A stretch of DNA of 64,000 nt from Winogradskyella eckloniae (GCF_013249045.1 NZ_JABRWP010000003.1:1-64000); one strand, 5' to 3'; positions 24,955 to 34,986 are shown, counted from the first letter of the stretch. Notes: generated from the letters alone by a model not told the origin. Numbers and translations are program-made.

Positions 24955-25089
24955 GTGGCAGTTATAAAATCGTTAATGTTTTTATTTTACATCATATAAA
25001 AATGGTGTATTTTGGGAGTGGTCTGCGCATTTGCTTGAATATTTGCAAAAAATAGATTTCTTTTGAAGTACTAACCAAAATATTAAAAG

Positions 25090-25875
25090 ATGACTACCAT
25101 TAAAATGAAACGTAAAATTGAAGGCGCTAAAGATTTAGACTTCGGAACCATTTTTAATCAATCTATTGAGTTGTTTAAGAAAGTTTGGGTTCAGGGCTTG
25201 GTGGTTTTGTTACTAGGAATGGTGTTGGCAATGCCAATAGGAATGCTGGTTTATGTTCCTTTAATTCTTACAGGTTTTCTAGATGTTTACTCGAGTACGT
25301 ACGATGCATATAGTACAGTGCAGCCAGAAATTGGCGCCATGTTTTTTGTCTCTTTTGGATTTGTATATCTTATTTTAATTTTAGGAATGAGTATAATAAC
25401 GTTGGGTTTATATGCTGCATTTTATAGAATTTGTAAGTTGAAGGACTTAGAACAAATGGGAAGTGAAGACTATTTCTATTTCTTTAAAAAACCATACTTG
25501 GGTAAAACAATAAAACTAGGATTGGTATTTGGCGGTATTTTGTTGTTGGCCTTACTGTTGTGCGTATTTCCAATAATATATGTTTTTGTTCCATTAGCTT
25601 TTTTGGTTACCATTTACGCATTTAATCCAGATATGGCCATTTCGGATATAGTAAAAATGGCCTTTGACTTAGGAAATAAAAAATGGTTTATGGCTTTTGG
25701 ATTAATTGTTGTTTCTGGGATATTAGCCTCTGTTGTTGGGTTTTGTATGTGTTTTGTAGGCATGTATGTTACAAGATCTTTTTCGAGTTTACCAGTATAT
25801 TTTATATATAAGGAAGTGATCGGTTTTGATGATGAAGACGAAACGCCTCAAATTGAGGAAAATACAAGATTCTAG
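25090..25875 (+). CDS. Multi-pass membrane protein, unknown
   Basis: The 261-residue protein has a short basic start with DLDFGTIFNQSIELFKKVWVQ followed by five or six transmembrane helices (about 33-60, 80-112, 140-175, 195-230). The layout resembles the DUF975/glycerophosphodiester-phosphodiesterase membrane-domain group, whose members have an amphipathic start and paired helices, but I am not certain of the family. The C-terminus is acidic. It leads a same-strand series of small genes to 27,176. Function unknown. Confidence 0.7.
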   Translation: MTTIKMKRKIEGAKDLDFGTIFNQSIELFKKVWVQGLVVLLLGMVLAMPIGMLVYVPLILTGFLDVYSSTYDAYSTVQPEIGAMFFVSFGFVYLILILGMSIITLGLYAAFYRICKLKDLEQMGSEDYFYFFKKPYLGKTIKLGLVFGGILLLALLLCVFPIIYVFVPLAFLVTIYAFNPDMAISDIVKMAFDLGNKKWFMAFGLIVVSGILASVVGFCMCFVGMYVTRSFSSLPVYFIYKEVIGFDDEDETPQIEENTRF

Positions 25876-25919
25876 CACAACCTAATTATTAGTTTAATAC
25901 CTATATGATAAATGGTCTG

Positions 25920-26351
25920 ATGAAAAATACGAAGTTTATAGTGTGTGTCTTAATGTGCGTGTTGTTGTTAAATATGCAATGTGATACTGATGAAACAGTC
26001 AGTAGTGAGCCTTGTGGATTAGACATATCTATAGATCATTCAGCTTACACTGAAAGTGACAGTTATGCCATTAACGAGGTCTTGGTTGAAAATGACTGCA
26101 TAACACTAACAATTTCGGGTAGTGGTTGTGATAGTGCCAATTGGGTTATGACGCTAATAGATTCTGGGACTATAGCAGAATCATTGCCACCACAACGGTA
26201 TTTAAAGTTACACCTATATAATAATGAGGTTTGTTTAGCATTTTTTAACAAGCAAGAGCAATTCGATTTAACACCTCTAAAAGTTGAAGGAGTGAATGAA
26301 GTGTTGTTACATATTGAAGGGTTTTCAGAGCCCATACTTTATACCTATTAG
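25920..26351 (+). CDS. Hypothetical lipoprotein
   Basis: I start at the second Met (25,920), since MKNTKFIVCVLMCVLLLNMQ followed by C is a proper lipoprotein signal and the upstream MINGL is not needed. The mature part (about 120 residues) has Cys residues in SSEPCGLD, ENDCITLTI and SGCDSANWV that may pair. The repeated strand-like pattern suggests a beta sandwich. Family not recognised. It sits 44 bp after the membrane-protein gene and probably shares its transcript. Confidence 0.65.
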   Translation: MKNTKFIVCVLMCVLLLNMQCDTDETVSSEPCGLDISIDHSAYTESDSYAINEVLVENDCITLTISGSGCDSANWVMTLIDSGTIAESLPPQRYLKLHLYNNEVCLAFFNKQEQFDLTPLKVEGVNEVLLHIEGFSEPILYTY

Positions 26352-26378
26352 AGATGAAACGATATTAAATAACTAAAT

Positions 26379-26624
26379 TTGAAAGGTAAAATAGGTGTGC
26401 TGCTTATAGGAATTTTAATAGTGTCTAAGTTTTGGATAGGCATCTACACACATGATGAATTCGGCGGAAGGCATTTGTTTATGAAACACCGACCAATTTG
26501 GAAAACATTTTTCTATTCGCCAATAGGTATGAGTGATGTACAATTATCGGCATTGACAATAGAAAAACAAAAAGAACACATACTATTTAAGGAATTTATC
26601 ACTGATCGTGGTTTAAGTAAATAA
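26379..26624 (+). CDS. Small hypothetical membrane-anchored protein (TTG start)
   Basis: The frame of 81 codons opens at TTG (26,379); no ATG lies in frame near it. The product has one N-terminal hydrophobic helix (KGKIGVLLIGILIVSKFWIG) and a basic/aromatic tail (HLFMKHRPIWKTFFYSPIG). The stop is 3 bp from the next ATG, which supports it being translated in a series. The start codon is uncertain. Family unknown. Confidence 0.5.
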   Translation: MKGKIGVLLIGILIVSKFWIGIYTHDEFGGRHLFMKHRPIWKTFFYSPIGMSDVQLSALTIEKQKEHILFKEFITDRGLSK

Positions 26625-26627
26625 ATT

Positions 26628-27176
26628 ATGAGTGCAAAAGTGCCAACAGTAAGACAAACCAATTGGATTTCAATAATCCCTCATTTTATTGTAATGGGCA
26701 TTATTATTTTAATTTGGTATCAATTTCATCCAGAAAATGCATTTCTTTATGGTGCTTTGACCTATTTGGTGATTTCTATTGCCTTAAGAAACTTCATTGC
26801 AAGAGATCATAGAAAGGGCATAAAGAATAATCATGCCGAAAAATTTAAAGCGGCAATTTCCGACTTTGAGAAAAGTTATGCCTTTTTTAAAAAAAATGAA
26901 TGGATCGACCAATACCGCTTTGTGACCTTATTAAGCTCTTCTAAAATATCATATAGAGAAATGGCTTTGGCGAATATCGGATTTTGCTATGCTCAAATAG
27001 GTGATGGTGTAAATTCTAAAGCCTATTATGAAAGAACTTTAAAAGAGTTTCCAGAAAGTGTATTAGCAAAAACAGCTCTAAAAATGATGAGTGCTATGGA
27101 GAACAGTGTAGCACAACCAAATGGAACTGTTGTAGCAACGGATTCCGCAACGTCTCAAACTGAGCGAAATAGCTAA
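26628..27176 (+). CDS. Membrane protein with a TPR-like C-terminal domain
   Basis: The 182-residue protein has two transmembrane helices (about 14-31 and 37-56), then a soluble helical region with YREMALANIGFCYAQIGDGV and SKAYYERTLKEFPESVLAKT, a TPR-like pair. The tail is Ser/Thr-rich. A role as a scaffold at the inner membrane is possible. The gene closes a small-gene series; the 208-bp space after it holds the topA promoter. Confidence 0.7.
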   Translation: MSAKVPTVRQTNWISIIPHFIVMGIIILIWYQFHPENAFLYGALTYLVISIALRNFIARDHRKGIKNNHAEKFKAAISDFEKSYAFFKKNEWIDQYRFVTLLSSSKISYREMALANIGFCYAQIGDGVNSKAYYERTLKEFPESVLAKTALKMMSAMENSVAQPNGTVVATDSATSQTERNS

Positions 27177-27338
27177 CACTTCAGCTATAAAAATAAATAG
27201 AGGTAATTTGTTTTAGCTCCAGGTAGATTCTTAATTTTTTTTTAAAACATAGAAAGTCTTGCAATTCGTAGGGCTTTTTTAGTACATTGAGCCAAGAAAG
27301 TTACGTTAAAATGTATGCTATTTACGACCAAATTAGGA

Positions 27339-27365
27339 TTGTAACTGAATTTTCACATACATTTG
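27339..27365 (+). promoter_or_regulatory. topA promoter
   Basis: TTG (27,339-27,341), 16 bases, then TACATTTG (27,358-27,365), a perfect TAnnTTTG -7 box, 19 bp before the topA ATG. The distance between boxes is a little short of the usual. Confidence 0.55.
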
Positions 27366-27384
27366 TAAACGCAAAATTTTAAGA

Positions 27385-29913
27385 ATGTCAAAAAATCTAG
27401 TTATTGTTGAGTCACCTGCAAAGGCAAAAACCATAGAGAAATTTTTAGGGAAAGATTATAAAGTAGAGTCCAGTTTTGGGCATATTGCAGATTTGCCTTC
27501 AAAAGAATTGGGAGTTGATGTAGAGGGCGATTTTATGCCAAAATATCAAGTGTCAAAAGACAAGAAAGATGTCGTAAAAAAATTAAAGGATTTAGCGAAG
27601 AAAGCAGATATTGTATGGTTAGCGAGTGATGAGGATCGTGAAGGAGAAGCTATTGCGTGGCATTTAGCAGAGACATTAAAATTAGATAAAGAAAAAACGA
27701 AACGTATTGTTTTCCATGAGATTACGAAAACAGCGATAAATAAAGCGATAGAAAATCCTAGAAGTATTGATTATAATTTAGTAGATGCACAGCAAGCAAG
27801 ACGTGTATTAGATCGTATTGTGGGCTATGAATTATCTCCTGTATTATGGCGTAAAGTAAAAGGAGGATTGTCTGCTGGGCGTGTGCAGTCTGTGTCTGTT
27901 CGTTTAATAGTAGAGCGAGAGCAAGATATACAAGCCTTTAAGGCCAAAGCATCGTATAGAGTAGATGCAGAATTTACTACTGAAAATGGCAATTCATTTA
28001 AAGCTAAGTTGCCAAAGAATTTCAATTCAGAAAAAGAAGCATTACAATTTCTAAATGACAATTTGGGTGCAACTTATGAGGTTTCAGAATTATTAAAGAA
28101 GCCTGCTAAAAAATCTCCAGCAGCACCATTTACAACCTCTACATTACAGCAAGAAGCTTCGAGAAAATTAGGGTTTTCGGTAAGTAGAACCATGTCTAAT
28201 GCACAACGATTGTACGAGGCAGGTCTTATTACTTATATGAGAACAGATAGTGTTAACTTATCTGACGAAGCTAAAAAGGGTGCAGAAAAAGAAATTATTT
28301 CAGCATATGGTGCGGAATTTAGCAACCCAAAAAATTATAAAGGCAAATCAAAAGGAGCACAAGAGGCTCACGAAGCCATAAGACCTACTGATTTTTCAAA
28401 CCACACAGTAAATGCAGAGCGCGATCAAGCAAGATTGTATGATCTTATTTGGAAACGTGCCATAGCCTCACAAATGAGTGATGCTAAGTTAGAGCGTACG
28501 AATCTTAAAATTCAGATTAACACTAAAAATAAAATTAACGAACAGTTTACTGCAAACGGAGAAATCATCACTTTTGAAGGCTTTTTAAAAGTGTATTTAG
28601 AAGGTACAGATGATGAAGATGCGGAGCAAGAAGGTATTTTACCAGATTTAAAAGTTGGTGAATTACTTCAAAATAAGTACATCACAGCGACGGAACGTTT
28701 TAGCAGACCACCAGCAAGATTTACTGAAGCATCTTTGGTAAAACAGCTCGAAGAGTTAGGTATTGGTCGTCCGTCTACATATGCGCCAACAATTTCTACG
28801 ATTCAAAATAGAAATTATATTGAAAAAGGAACGCATGAAGGTGATGAAAGAAAATATAAGCAACTAGTATTTGAAAATCAAAAGATAAAAGATAATACAT
28901 TATCAGAGCAAACCGGATCTAACAAAGGAAAATTAGTGCCAACAGATATTGGTATGATTGTAACCGAGTTTTTGGTAAAACATTTTGAAAGTATCTTAGA
29001 TTATAACTTTACTGCAAAAGTTGAAGATAAATTTGATGATATCGCAGAAGGTAAAGAAGACTGGAGAGAAATGATGAAAGATTTCTACAAAGGTTTTCAT
29101 CCGCAGGTCGAAGATGTTCAAGAAAATGCAGAACGCGAGTCAGGAGAACGTATTTTGGGTACAGATCCTAAAACAGGTCGTCAAGTCAGTGTACGTTTAG
29201 GTAAATTTGGACCAATGGTACAGTTAGGTGTCATGGAGGACGAAGAAAAGCCAAAGTTTGCCAGTTTATCGCCAGATCAGCAATTAAATTCTATAACCTA
29301 CGAAGAAGCAATGGATTTGTTTAAGCTTCCAAAAGCGTTAGGTCATTATAAAGAAGAAGAAGTAGAAGTAAACAATGGCCGTTTTGGGCCTTATGTGCGC
29401 TTTGGTAAAAAGTTTGTATCACTACCAAAAGGTGTTGACCCATTAAGTGTAGATATGGATGAGGCGATGATATATATTAAGGAGAAAGAATTAGCAGATG
29501 CTCCTATATATATGTATAAGGATTTAGAGGTTACAAAAGGTAAAGGACGATTTGGGCCCTTTATAAAGTGGAACAACATGTTTATTAACGTCAACAAAAA
29601 GTACGATTGGGATAATTTATCTGAAGAAGATATAGTAACTCTAATTGAAGAGAAAATTCAAAAAGAGATAGATAAAGTTATCCATAATTGGGAAGATGAA
29701 GGTGTTAGAGTGGAAAAAGCAAGATGGGGAAGACACAATATAATAAAGGGTAAACAAAAAGTAGAGCTAGCTAAAACCGTAGATGTCACTAAAATGACTT
29801 TAGAAAAGGCATTAGGTATTCTCGAAAAAAACGCCCCAAAAAAGAAGGCGACTAAAAAAAGAGCCACAAAAAAAACGACAGCCAAAAAGAAGACGACAAC
29901 TAAAAAGAAATAA
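27385..29913 (+). CDS. topA: DNA topoisomerase I (type IA)
   Basis: The 842-residue enzyme relaxes negatively supercoiled DNA by cutting one strand. The N-terminal Toprim domain begins LVIVESPAKAKTIEKFLG with the acidic DEDREGEAIAWHL motif (about 77-89); the catalytic Tyr is in GLITYMRTDSVNLS (about 281-294), and GRPSTYAPTISTIQNR is present near residue 460. After the core come several GxFGP(M/F/Y)-type C-terminal repeats (for example KFGPMVQLG, RFGPYVRFG, RFGPFIKWN) and a lysine-rich tail of about 25 residues instead of zinc fingers, as is usual in Bacteroidota. Confidence 0.97.
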   Translation: MSKNLVIVESPAKAKTIEKFLGKDYKVESSFGHIADLPSKELGVDVEGDFMPKYQVSKDKKDVVKKLKDLAKKADIVWLASDEDREGEAIAWHLAETLKLDKEKTKRIVFHEITKTAINKAIENPRSIDYNLVDAQQARRVLDRIVGYELSPVLWRKVKGGLSAGRVQSVSVRLIVEREQDIQAFKAKASYRVDAEFTTENGNSFKAKLPKNFNSEKEALQFLNDNLGATYEVSELLKKPAKKSPAAPFTTSTLQQEASRKLGFSVSRTMSNAQRLYEAGLITYMRTDSVNLSDEAKKGAEKEIISAYGAEFSNPKNYKGKSKGAQEAHEAIRPTDFSNHTVNAERDQARLYDLIWKRAIASQMSDAKLERTNLKIQINTKNKINEQFTANGEIITFEGFLKVYLEGTDDEDAEQEGILPDLKVGELLQNKYITATERFSRPPARFTEASLVKQLEELGIGRPSTYAPTISTIQNRNYIEKGTHEGDERKYKQLVFENQKIKDNTLSEQTGSNKGKLVPTDIGMIVTEFLVKHFESILDYNFTAKVEDKFDDIAEGKEDWREMMKDFYKGFHPQVEDVQENAERESGERILGTDPKTGRQVSVRLGKFGPMVQLGVMEDEEKPKFASLSPDQQLNSITYEEAMDLFKLPKALGHYKEEEVEVNNGRFGPYVRFGKKFVSLPKGVDPLSVDMDEAMIYIKEKELADAPIYMYKDLEVTKGKGRFGPFIKWNNMFINVNKKYDWDNLSEEDIVTLIEEKIQKEIDKVIHNWEDEGVRVEKARWGRHNIIKGKQKVELAKTVDVTKMTLEKALGILEKNAPKKKATKKRATKKTTAKKKTTTKKK

Positions 29914-29918
29914 TACCT

Positions 29919-31085
29919 ATGAATTTTAATTTTCTCACTCCTGTATCCGATGCGGTATTAGCTCACAACGAACTAACAGCGCAACAATCACTAGGAAAAA
30001 AAATTAAAGTTCATTCGCGCCAAAACGGAATTCCAGATTTAGAAGGTGTTCAATTATCCATAATAGGTGTTAAAGAAAATAGGAATGACGTCAATTATAT
30101 AGGTGCTAAAATTGATTTTGATTCCATTAGGAAAACCCTATATACACTGTTTCCAGGAAATTGGTACACTACAATTGCAGATCTTGGCGATATAGAACCT
30201 GGTGAAACGGTAGAAGATACATATTTTGCTATTCGTACAGCCATAGCTGTTTTAGTAGAAAAAGATATTATACCTATAGTATTAGGAGGCAGTCAAGACT
30301 TAACATATGCAAATTACCGAGCATATGATGCCTTGTTGCCAATGGTAAACATTGCGAGTATAGATACCAATTTTGATTTAGGAGATGCAAGTCTTCCTAT
30401 TAAGAACAATAGTTATGTAGGGAAGATTATCGTAGAAGAGCCATATAACTTGTTTAATTATGCAACATTAGGGTATCAAACTTATTTTAATTCTCAAGAA
30501 GAAATAGATCTCATAGAAAAATTGTATTTTGAAGCCTATCGATTAGGAGAGATTTCAGGAGATATAAATAAAGTAGAACCTTTGTTGCGAGATGCGCATA
30601 TTGTTTCTGTAGATTTAAAATCAGTGAGAGCTGCAGAGGTTAGTGATAATCAAAAGTATTCGCCAAACGGATTTTCTGGAAAAGAAATATGTGCCATAAG
30701 TAGATATGCAGGTATAAGTAATAAGGTATCTTCTTTTGGTATATATGAATACCATGGATCTAAAAACGATAGTGCAACATCAATGTTAGTAGCGCAGATG
30801 ATATGGTACTTTGTAGAAGGTGTCAATTGCCGCGTTAATGATGATGCATTTAATAATGAAACATATTATCAAAAATATAATGTATTAGTAGAAGAGGATG
30901 AACTAATATTTTATAAAAGTTTGAAAACAGGCAGATGGTGGATTGAAATTCCTTTTTTACCAAATGTTAATAATAAATTAAAAAAGCATACGTTATTACC
31001 ATGCATGCATTCCGATTATGTGTTGGCAACGCAAGGTGAAATACCAGAACGCTGGTTTAAGGCCTATAGGAAGAATAGCTTCTAA
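29919..31085 (+). CDS. Arginase-fold protein with altered metal-binding residues
   Basis: The 388-residue protein has the ureohydrolase (arginase/formimidoylglutamase) fold, located 5 bp after topA and upstream of gldK. However the manganese ligands are changed: GGSQD (about 122-126) stands where GGSHD is usual, IDTNFD (about 147-152) where DAHxD is usual, and VDLKSVRAAE (about 231-240) where DxDxxDP is usual. At least three of the six ligands are thus lost. It may bind rather than hydrolyse a guanidino compound, or have a structural role linked to gliding. Annotation as formimidoylglutamase would be misleading. Confidence 0.8.
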   Translation: MNFNFLTPVSDAVLAHNELTAQQSLGKKIKVHSRQNGIPDLEGVQLSIIGVKENRNDVNYIGAKIDFDSIRKTLYTLFPGNWYTTIADLGDIEPGETVEDTYFAIRTAIAVLVEKDIIPIVLGGSQDLTYANYRAYDALLPMVNIASIDTNFDLGDASLPIKNNSYVGKIIVEEPYNLFNYATLGYQTYFNSQEEIDLIEKLYFEAYRLGEISGDINKVEPLLRDAHIVSVDLKSVRAAEVSDNQKYSPNGFSGKEICAISRYAGISNKVSSFGIYEYHGSKNDSATSMLVAQMIWYFVEGVNCRVNDDAFNNETYYQKYNVLVEEDELIFYKSLKTGRWWIEIPFLPNVNNKLKKHTLLPCMHSDYVLATQGEIPERWFKAYRKNSF

Positions 31086-31171
31086 AATGTGCACTTTGTC
31101 GGATTTTTGTGTTTTTTTAGTCGATGAAATGCTTATTTTAAGGATGAAATGCAAAAAAAATGCGAAAAAAG

Positions 31172-31202
31172 TTGTTTATTCGAAAATATATAAATATGTT
31201 TA
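31172..31202 (+). promoter_or_regulatory. Candidate promoter for gldKLMN
   Basis: TTG (31,172-31,174), 20 bases, TATGTTTA (31,195-31,202), one base off TAnnTTTG, 42 bp before the gldK ATG. Spacing is good; the -7 box is imperfect. Confidence 0.45.
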
Positions 31203-31244
31203 CGACCTCAAAATTATTAATGACTAATTTAACCTCGAGTTACT

Positions 31245-32597
31245 ATGAATATTAAGAAGTTTATTTTACTAACCGCAGTACTAGCTTTGGTAGCCAGTTG
31301 TAATTCTGGAGACCGTGGACAATTGGTAGGAGTCAAAGGGAAAGCTTGGCATCCTGAGAAGCCTTATGGTATGACGCTTGTTCCAGGCGGAGCTTTTATT
31401 ATGGGAAAATCTGATGATGATTTAGCAGGTGTTCAAGATGCACCTACAAGAACTGCAACAGTTCGTGCATTTTATATGGACGAAACAGAAATTACAAATA
31501 GCGAGTATCGCCAATTTGTAGAATGGGTAAGAGATTCCATTCTAAGATTAAAATTAGCTGAGATGGCTGACTTAGAGGGAAAAACACCTGGAAATGGAGA
31601 TATTGGTGAATTTGCATATAAAGATGCAAACCCAGAAGATCTTAACGCTTATGAAAGCTATATGCAAAACACATATGGTAATGAGCAAAGAAAAATTAAT
31701 CGTGATGTAGAATTATTTCTAGATACAGATGAGTATCCAGATGAATTGTATGCAGAAGTTATGGACGGTATGTATTTACCTTTAGAAGAGTCTTATAACG
31801 GACAACGTACTTGGGATGTGAAACAATTTAAGTTTCAATATACATTTATGGATATTCAAAAAGCTGCAAAAAACAGAGGTCTTAAGCGATCTGAGGTGGT
31901 TGTACAGCAAGAAGTTGAGGTTTATCCAGATACAACCGCTTGGATTAGAGATTTCGCATACTCTTATAATGAGCCAATGCATAATGACTATTTCTGGCAT
32001 GATGCTTACGGTGCTTATCCTGTAGTTGGTGTATCTTGGAAACAAGCACAAGCGTTCTGTCAATGGAGAACCTTATATCACAATGCAGATAGAAAGAAAA
32101 GAGGTGTACACGCAGTAAACTCATATAGATTACCATCTGAAGCAGAATGGGAATATGCAGCGCGTGGTGGCTTACAAGGTGCTTCATACCCTTGGGGTGG
32201 ACCTTACACTAAAAACGATAGAGGATGTTTTATGGCAAACTTTAAGCCGTTACGTGGTGATTACGCAGCAGATCAAGCATTATATACTGTAGAAGCTGAT
32301 GCTTATGATCCTAACGATTTCAACTTATACAACATGGCTGGAAATGTCTCAGAATGGGTAAATGGGTCTTACGATCCTGCATCTTACGAATATGCGTCGT
32401 CAATCAATCCAAATGTAAACGATCCAAATAATGCACGTAAAGTGGTAAGAGGTGGATCATGGAAAGATGTTGCTTACTTCTTACAAGTAAGTTCAAGAGA
32501 CTATGAATATGCAGATTCTGCTAGAAGTTATATTGGATTTAGAACAGTTCAAGATTATATGGGAACTGAAGTCACAAATAACGCAGCAACAAATTAA
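31245..32597 (+). CDS. gldK: Gliding motility / T9SS lipoprotein GldK
   Basis: The 450-residue lipoprotein (signal MNIKKFILLTAVLALVASCN, Cys 19) has the formylglycine-generating-enzyme-like (SUMF1) fold: MTLVPGGAFIMGKSDDD near the start, DETEITNSEYRQFV, PVVGVSWKQAQAFCQWR, YRLPSEAEWEYAARGG and NMAGNVSEWVNGS near the end, closing with VVRGGSWKD. In the type IX secretion system GldK forms a periplasmic ring with GldN on the outer membrane. It is the first of four genes in the invariant order KLMN. A long insertion (about 95-180) between the first two motif groups is usual in GldK. Confidence 0.95.
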   Translation: MNIKKFILLTAVLALVASCNSGDRGQLVGVKGKAWHPEKPYGMTLVPGGAFIMGKSDDDLAGVQDAPTRTATVRAFYMDETEITNSEYRQFVEWVRDSILRLKLAEMADLEGKTPGNGDIGEFAYKDANPEDLNAYESYMQNTYGNEQRKINRDVELFLDTDEYPDELYAEVMDGMYLPLEESYNGQRTWDVKQFKFQYTFMDIQKAAKNRGLKRSEVVVQQEVEVYPDTTAWIRDFAYSYNEPMHNDYFWHDAYGAYPVVGVSWKQAQAFCQWRTLYHNADRKKRGVHAVNSYRLPSEAEWEYAARGGLQGASYPWGGPYTKNDRGCFMANFKPLRGDYAADQALYTVEADAYDPNDFNLYNMAGNVSEWVNGSYDPASYEYASSINPNVNDPNNARKVVRGGSWKDVAYFLQVSSRDYEYADSARSYIGFRTVQDYMGTEVTNNAATN

Positions 32598-32675
32598 CAA
32601 ACTTAACTTAAACTATATATTAATCCCAAATTGAGTCTAACAACCAAACTCAATTGAAAACTAAAATTTAAAATC

Positions 32676-33314
32676 ATGGCACAAAAGAAATTATCAACAA
32701 TGAATATGGTCTACGGACTTGGAGCGGCAATTGTAATTATTGGAGCATTATTCAAAATCCAACACTGGCCTTACGGATCAGCAATTCTTACCTTAGGTAT
32801 GATTGTAGAAGCCGTGGTATTTACAATTTCAGCTTTTGAAAAGCAAGGAGATGACTTAGATTGGTCATTAGTATATCCTGAATTAGCTGGAGGTCAATCA
32901 TTAGGAGGTAAGAAGAAAAAAGCTATTGAGGAGCCAAAAGATGCTGAAGGTTTATTATCTAAAAAATTAGATAATTTATTAAAAGATGCAAAAATTGATG
33001 GTGAGCTTATGGCAAGTCTTGGTAATAGTATCAAAAACTTTGAAGGTGCAGCAAAAGGAATCTCTCCAACAGTAGATTCAATGGCAGCTCAAAAGAAATA
33101 CAGTGAAGAAATGACTTTAGCAGCAGCGCAAATGGAGTCTTTAAATAGTCTTTATAAAGTACAAATGGAAAGTGCTAATCGTCAAGCTGCTATTAACGAA
33201 GAAGCTGTTGAAAACGCTACTAAATTAAAAGAGCAAATGCAATCGTTAGCGTCTAACTTGTCATCATTAAATGGTGTCTATGGAGGTATGTTATCTGCAA
33301 TGAACAAAAACTAA
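32676..33314 (+). CDS. gldL: Gliding motility / T9SS inner-membrane motor protein GldL
   Basis: The 212-residue protein has two transmembrane helices at its N-terminus (NMVYGLGAAIVIIGALFKIQ and AILTLGMIVEAVVFTISAF) with the membrane-embedded acidic residues needed for proton flow, followed by a cytoplasmic helical tail (about 65-212). GldL pentamers surround a GldM dimer; together they are the proton-driven rotary motor that powers gliding and type IX secretion. The length matches the family. Confidence 0.95.
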   Translation: MAQKKLSTMNMVYGLGAAIVIIGALFKIQHWPYGSAILTLGMIVEAVVFTISAFEKQGDDLDWSLVYPELAGGQSLGGKKKKAIEEPKDAEGLLSKKLDNLLKDAKIDGELMASLGNSIKNFEGAAKGISPTVDSMAAQKKYSEEMTLAAAQMESLNSLYKVQMESANRQAAINEEAVENATKLKEQMQSLASNLSSLNGVYGGMLSAMNKN

Positions 33315-33364
33315 TTAAGTTTTTAAATCAAATTAATTAATTAACAATTAAAAACTAATTAGAA

Positions 33365-34936
33365 ATGGCAGGAGGAAAACAGTCCGCAAGGCAAAAAATG
33401 ATTAACCTAATGTACTTGGTATTCATTGCAATGATTGCAATGACCATGTCAAAAGAAGTATTATCTGCATTTGGGTTAATGAATACAAAGTTTGATAACG
33501 CTAATGAGTTAGCAGCAACTTCAAATGAAGGAATTCTTAGTCAACTAGAAAAGAAGGCTGAAGAAAAACCACAAGAATTTGCAGTAGTAGCAAGTAAGGC
33601 ACAACAAATTAGTAAAATATCTGATGCTTTTTATAAGTTTATCGAATCCGTAAAGGAAGATGATATCATTAAAAAAGGTGGATATATTAGAGAAGAAAAT
33701 GGTCAATTACCTTTTGAAGAAATGGATAAAGGTGATAAACTAGATGAACTATGGTTTACAGGTGATCGTTATACAAAGCGTGGTGATGAAATCGTTGCTG
33801 CTATCGCAAAGTATAAATCAGACATCAAGCAAATTGTAGGTGATGATGTAAAGTGGTCTAAAGTAATTGAGAGCTTTGAAAAGCGTTTTAGCTTAGAAGA
33901 AGTTGTTGATGGTGATGGTGCTAAAAAGAAATGGTTAGATTATCATTTCCAAGGGTTTCCAGCTATTGCATCTTATACAAAGTTAACAGCAATGCAAAAT
34001 GATATTAAAGCTACTGAGACTAACATGTATAATGGTTTCTTAGGAAACTTAGTAACAGAAGCAGTATCATTAAAGAATTATAAAGCTATTGTATTAGCAG
34101 ATAAGTCAGCATTCTTTGCTGGTGAAAAGTTCCAAGGACGAGTAGTATTAGGAAAATATGCTAATGTAACACCTACGAAATTAAATGTACAAGGTCAAGA
34201 AATTGATTTAACAAATGCAATTGATTCTACTGGAGCAGCTAAATTAGACTTTAGTGTTGGAAATGTTGGTGAGCACCAAGTAGAAGGTAAATTTACATTT
34301 ATTGAAGATGGTAAGCCTTTAGAAATTCCTATTATTGGAAACTATGTTGTTGTTCCAAGACCTAATTCTGCTACTATTTCTGCAGATAAGATGAACGTTG
34401 TTTATCGTGGTGTTGCTAACCCAATGACTATATCTTTTGCAGGTGTACCAGACAATAAAGTAAAAGCAACTGGTGCTGGTCTTAAGCCAACAGGTAAAGG
34501 GAAGTATGTTATGAACCCAGGATCTGGTAGAGAAGTAACGATTAACGTATCTGCTACTTTAGATGATGGTTCTCACGCAAGTGATAAAAAGACATTTAGA
34601 ATTAAAGATATTCCTAAGCCTACTGGAACGATTTCTGGTAAAGATGGAATTGTAAAATTACCAAAGCGTAACTTAGAAATAGGTACTGTTGGAGCTAAAT
34701 TAGATGACTTTGTATTTGATTTACCAATCAATGTAACATCATTTAAAGTAAAAGTTCCTGGTCAACCTACGGTTATAGTATCTGGTACTAAAATGAATAG
34801 CCAAGCGAAATCTGCTATTGGTAGAGCACGTAAAGGTGATGTGGTTACAATCTTTGATATTAAAGCTGCTATACAAGGTAATTCGTCTTACAGATTAAAA
34901 GGCGTAACACCAGTAGCTGTTGAAGTTACTAACTAA
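33365..34936 (+). CDS. gldM: Gliding motility / T9SS motor protein GldM
   Basis: The 523-residue protein has a cytoplasmic start (MAGGKQSARQKMINLMYLV) and one transmembrane helix (about 13-33) that inserts into the GldL ring, then four periplasmic domains (about 40-523). It forms a long dimeric shaft from the motor to the GldKN ring. Landmarks are NLMYLVFIAMIAMTMSKEVL and the C-terminal repeats with VVYRGVANPMTISFAGV. Both order and length are typical. Confidence 0.95.
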   Translation: MAGGKQSARQKMINLMYLVFIAMIAMTMSKEVLSAFGLMNTKFDNANELAATSNEGILSQLEKKAEEKPQEFAVVASKAQQISKISDAFYKFIESVKEDDIIKKGGYIREENGQLPFEEMDKGDKLDELWFTGDRYTKRGDEIVAAIAKYKSDIKQIVGDDVKWSKVIESFEKRFSLEEVVDGDGAKKKWLDYHFQGFPAIASYTKLTAMQNDIKATETNMYNGFLGNLVTEAVSLKNYKAIVLADKSAFFAGEKFQGRVVLGKYANVTPTKLNVQGQEIDLTNAIDSTGAAKLDFSVGNVGEHQVEGKFTFIEDGKPLEIPIIGNYVVVPRPNSATISADKMNVVYRGVANPMTISFAGVPDNKVKATGAGLKPTGKGKYVMNPGSGREVTINVSATLDDGSHASDKKTFRIKDIPKPTGTISGKDGIVKLPKRNLEIGTVGAKLDDFVFDLPINVTSFKVKVPGQPTVIVSGTKMNSQAKSAIGRARKGDVVTIFDIKAAIQGNSSYRLKGVTPVAVEVTN

Positions 34937-34986
34937 TTGATTTAAGAATCAATAAAATAAAATCCCAAATTATAATAAAGAATAAG

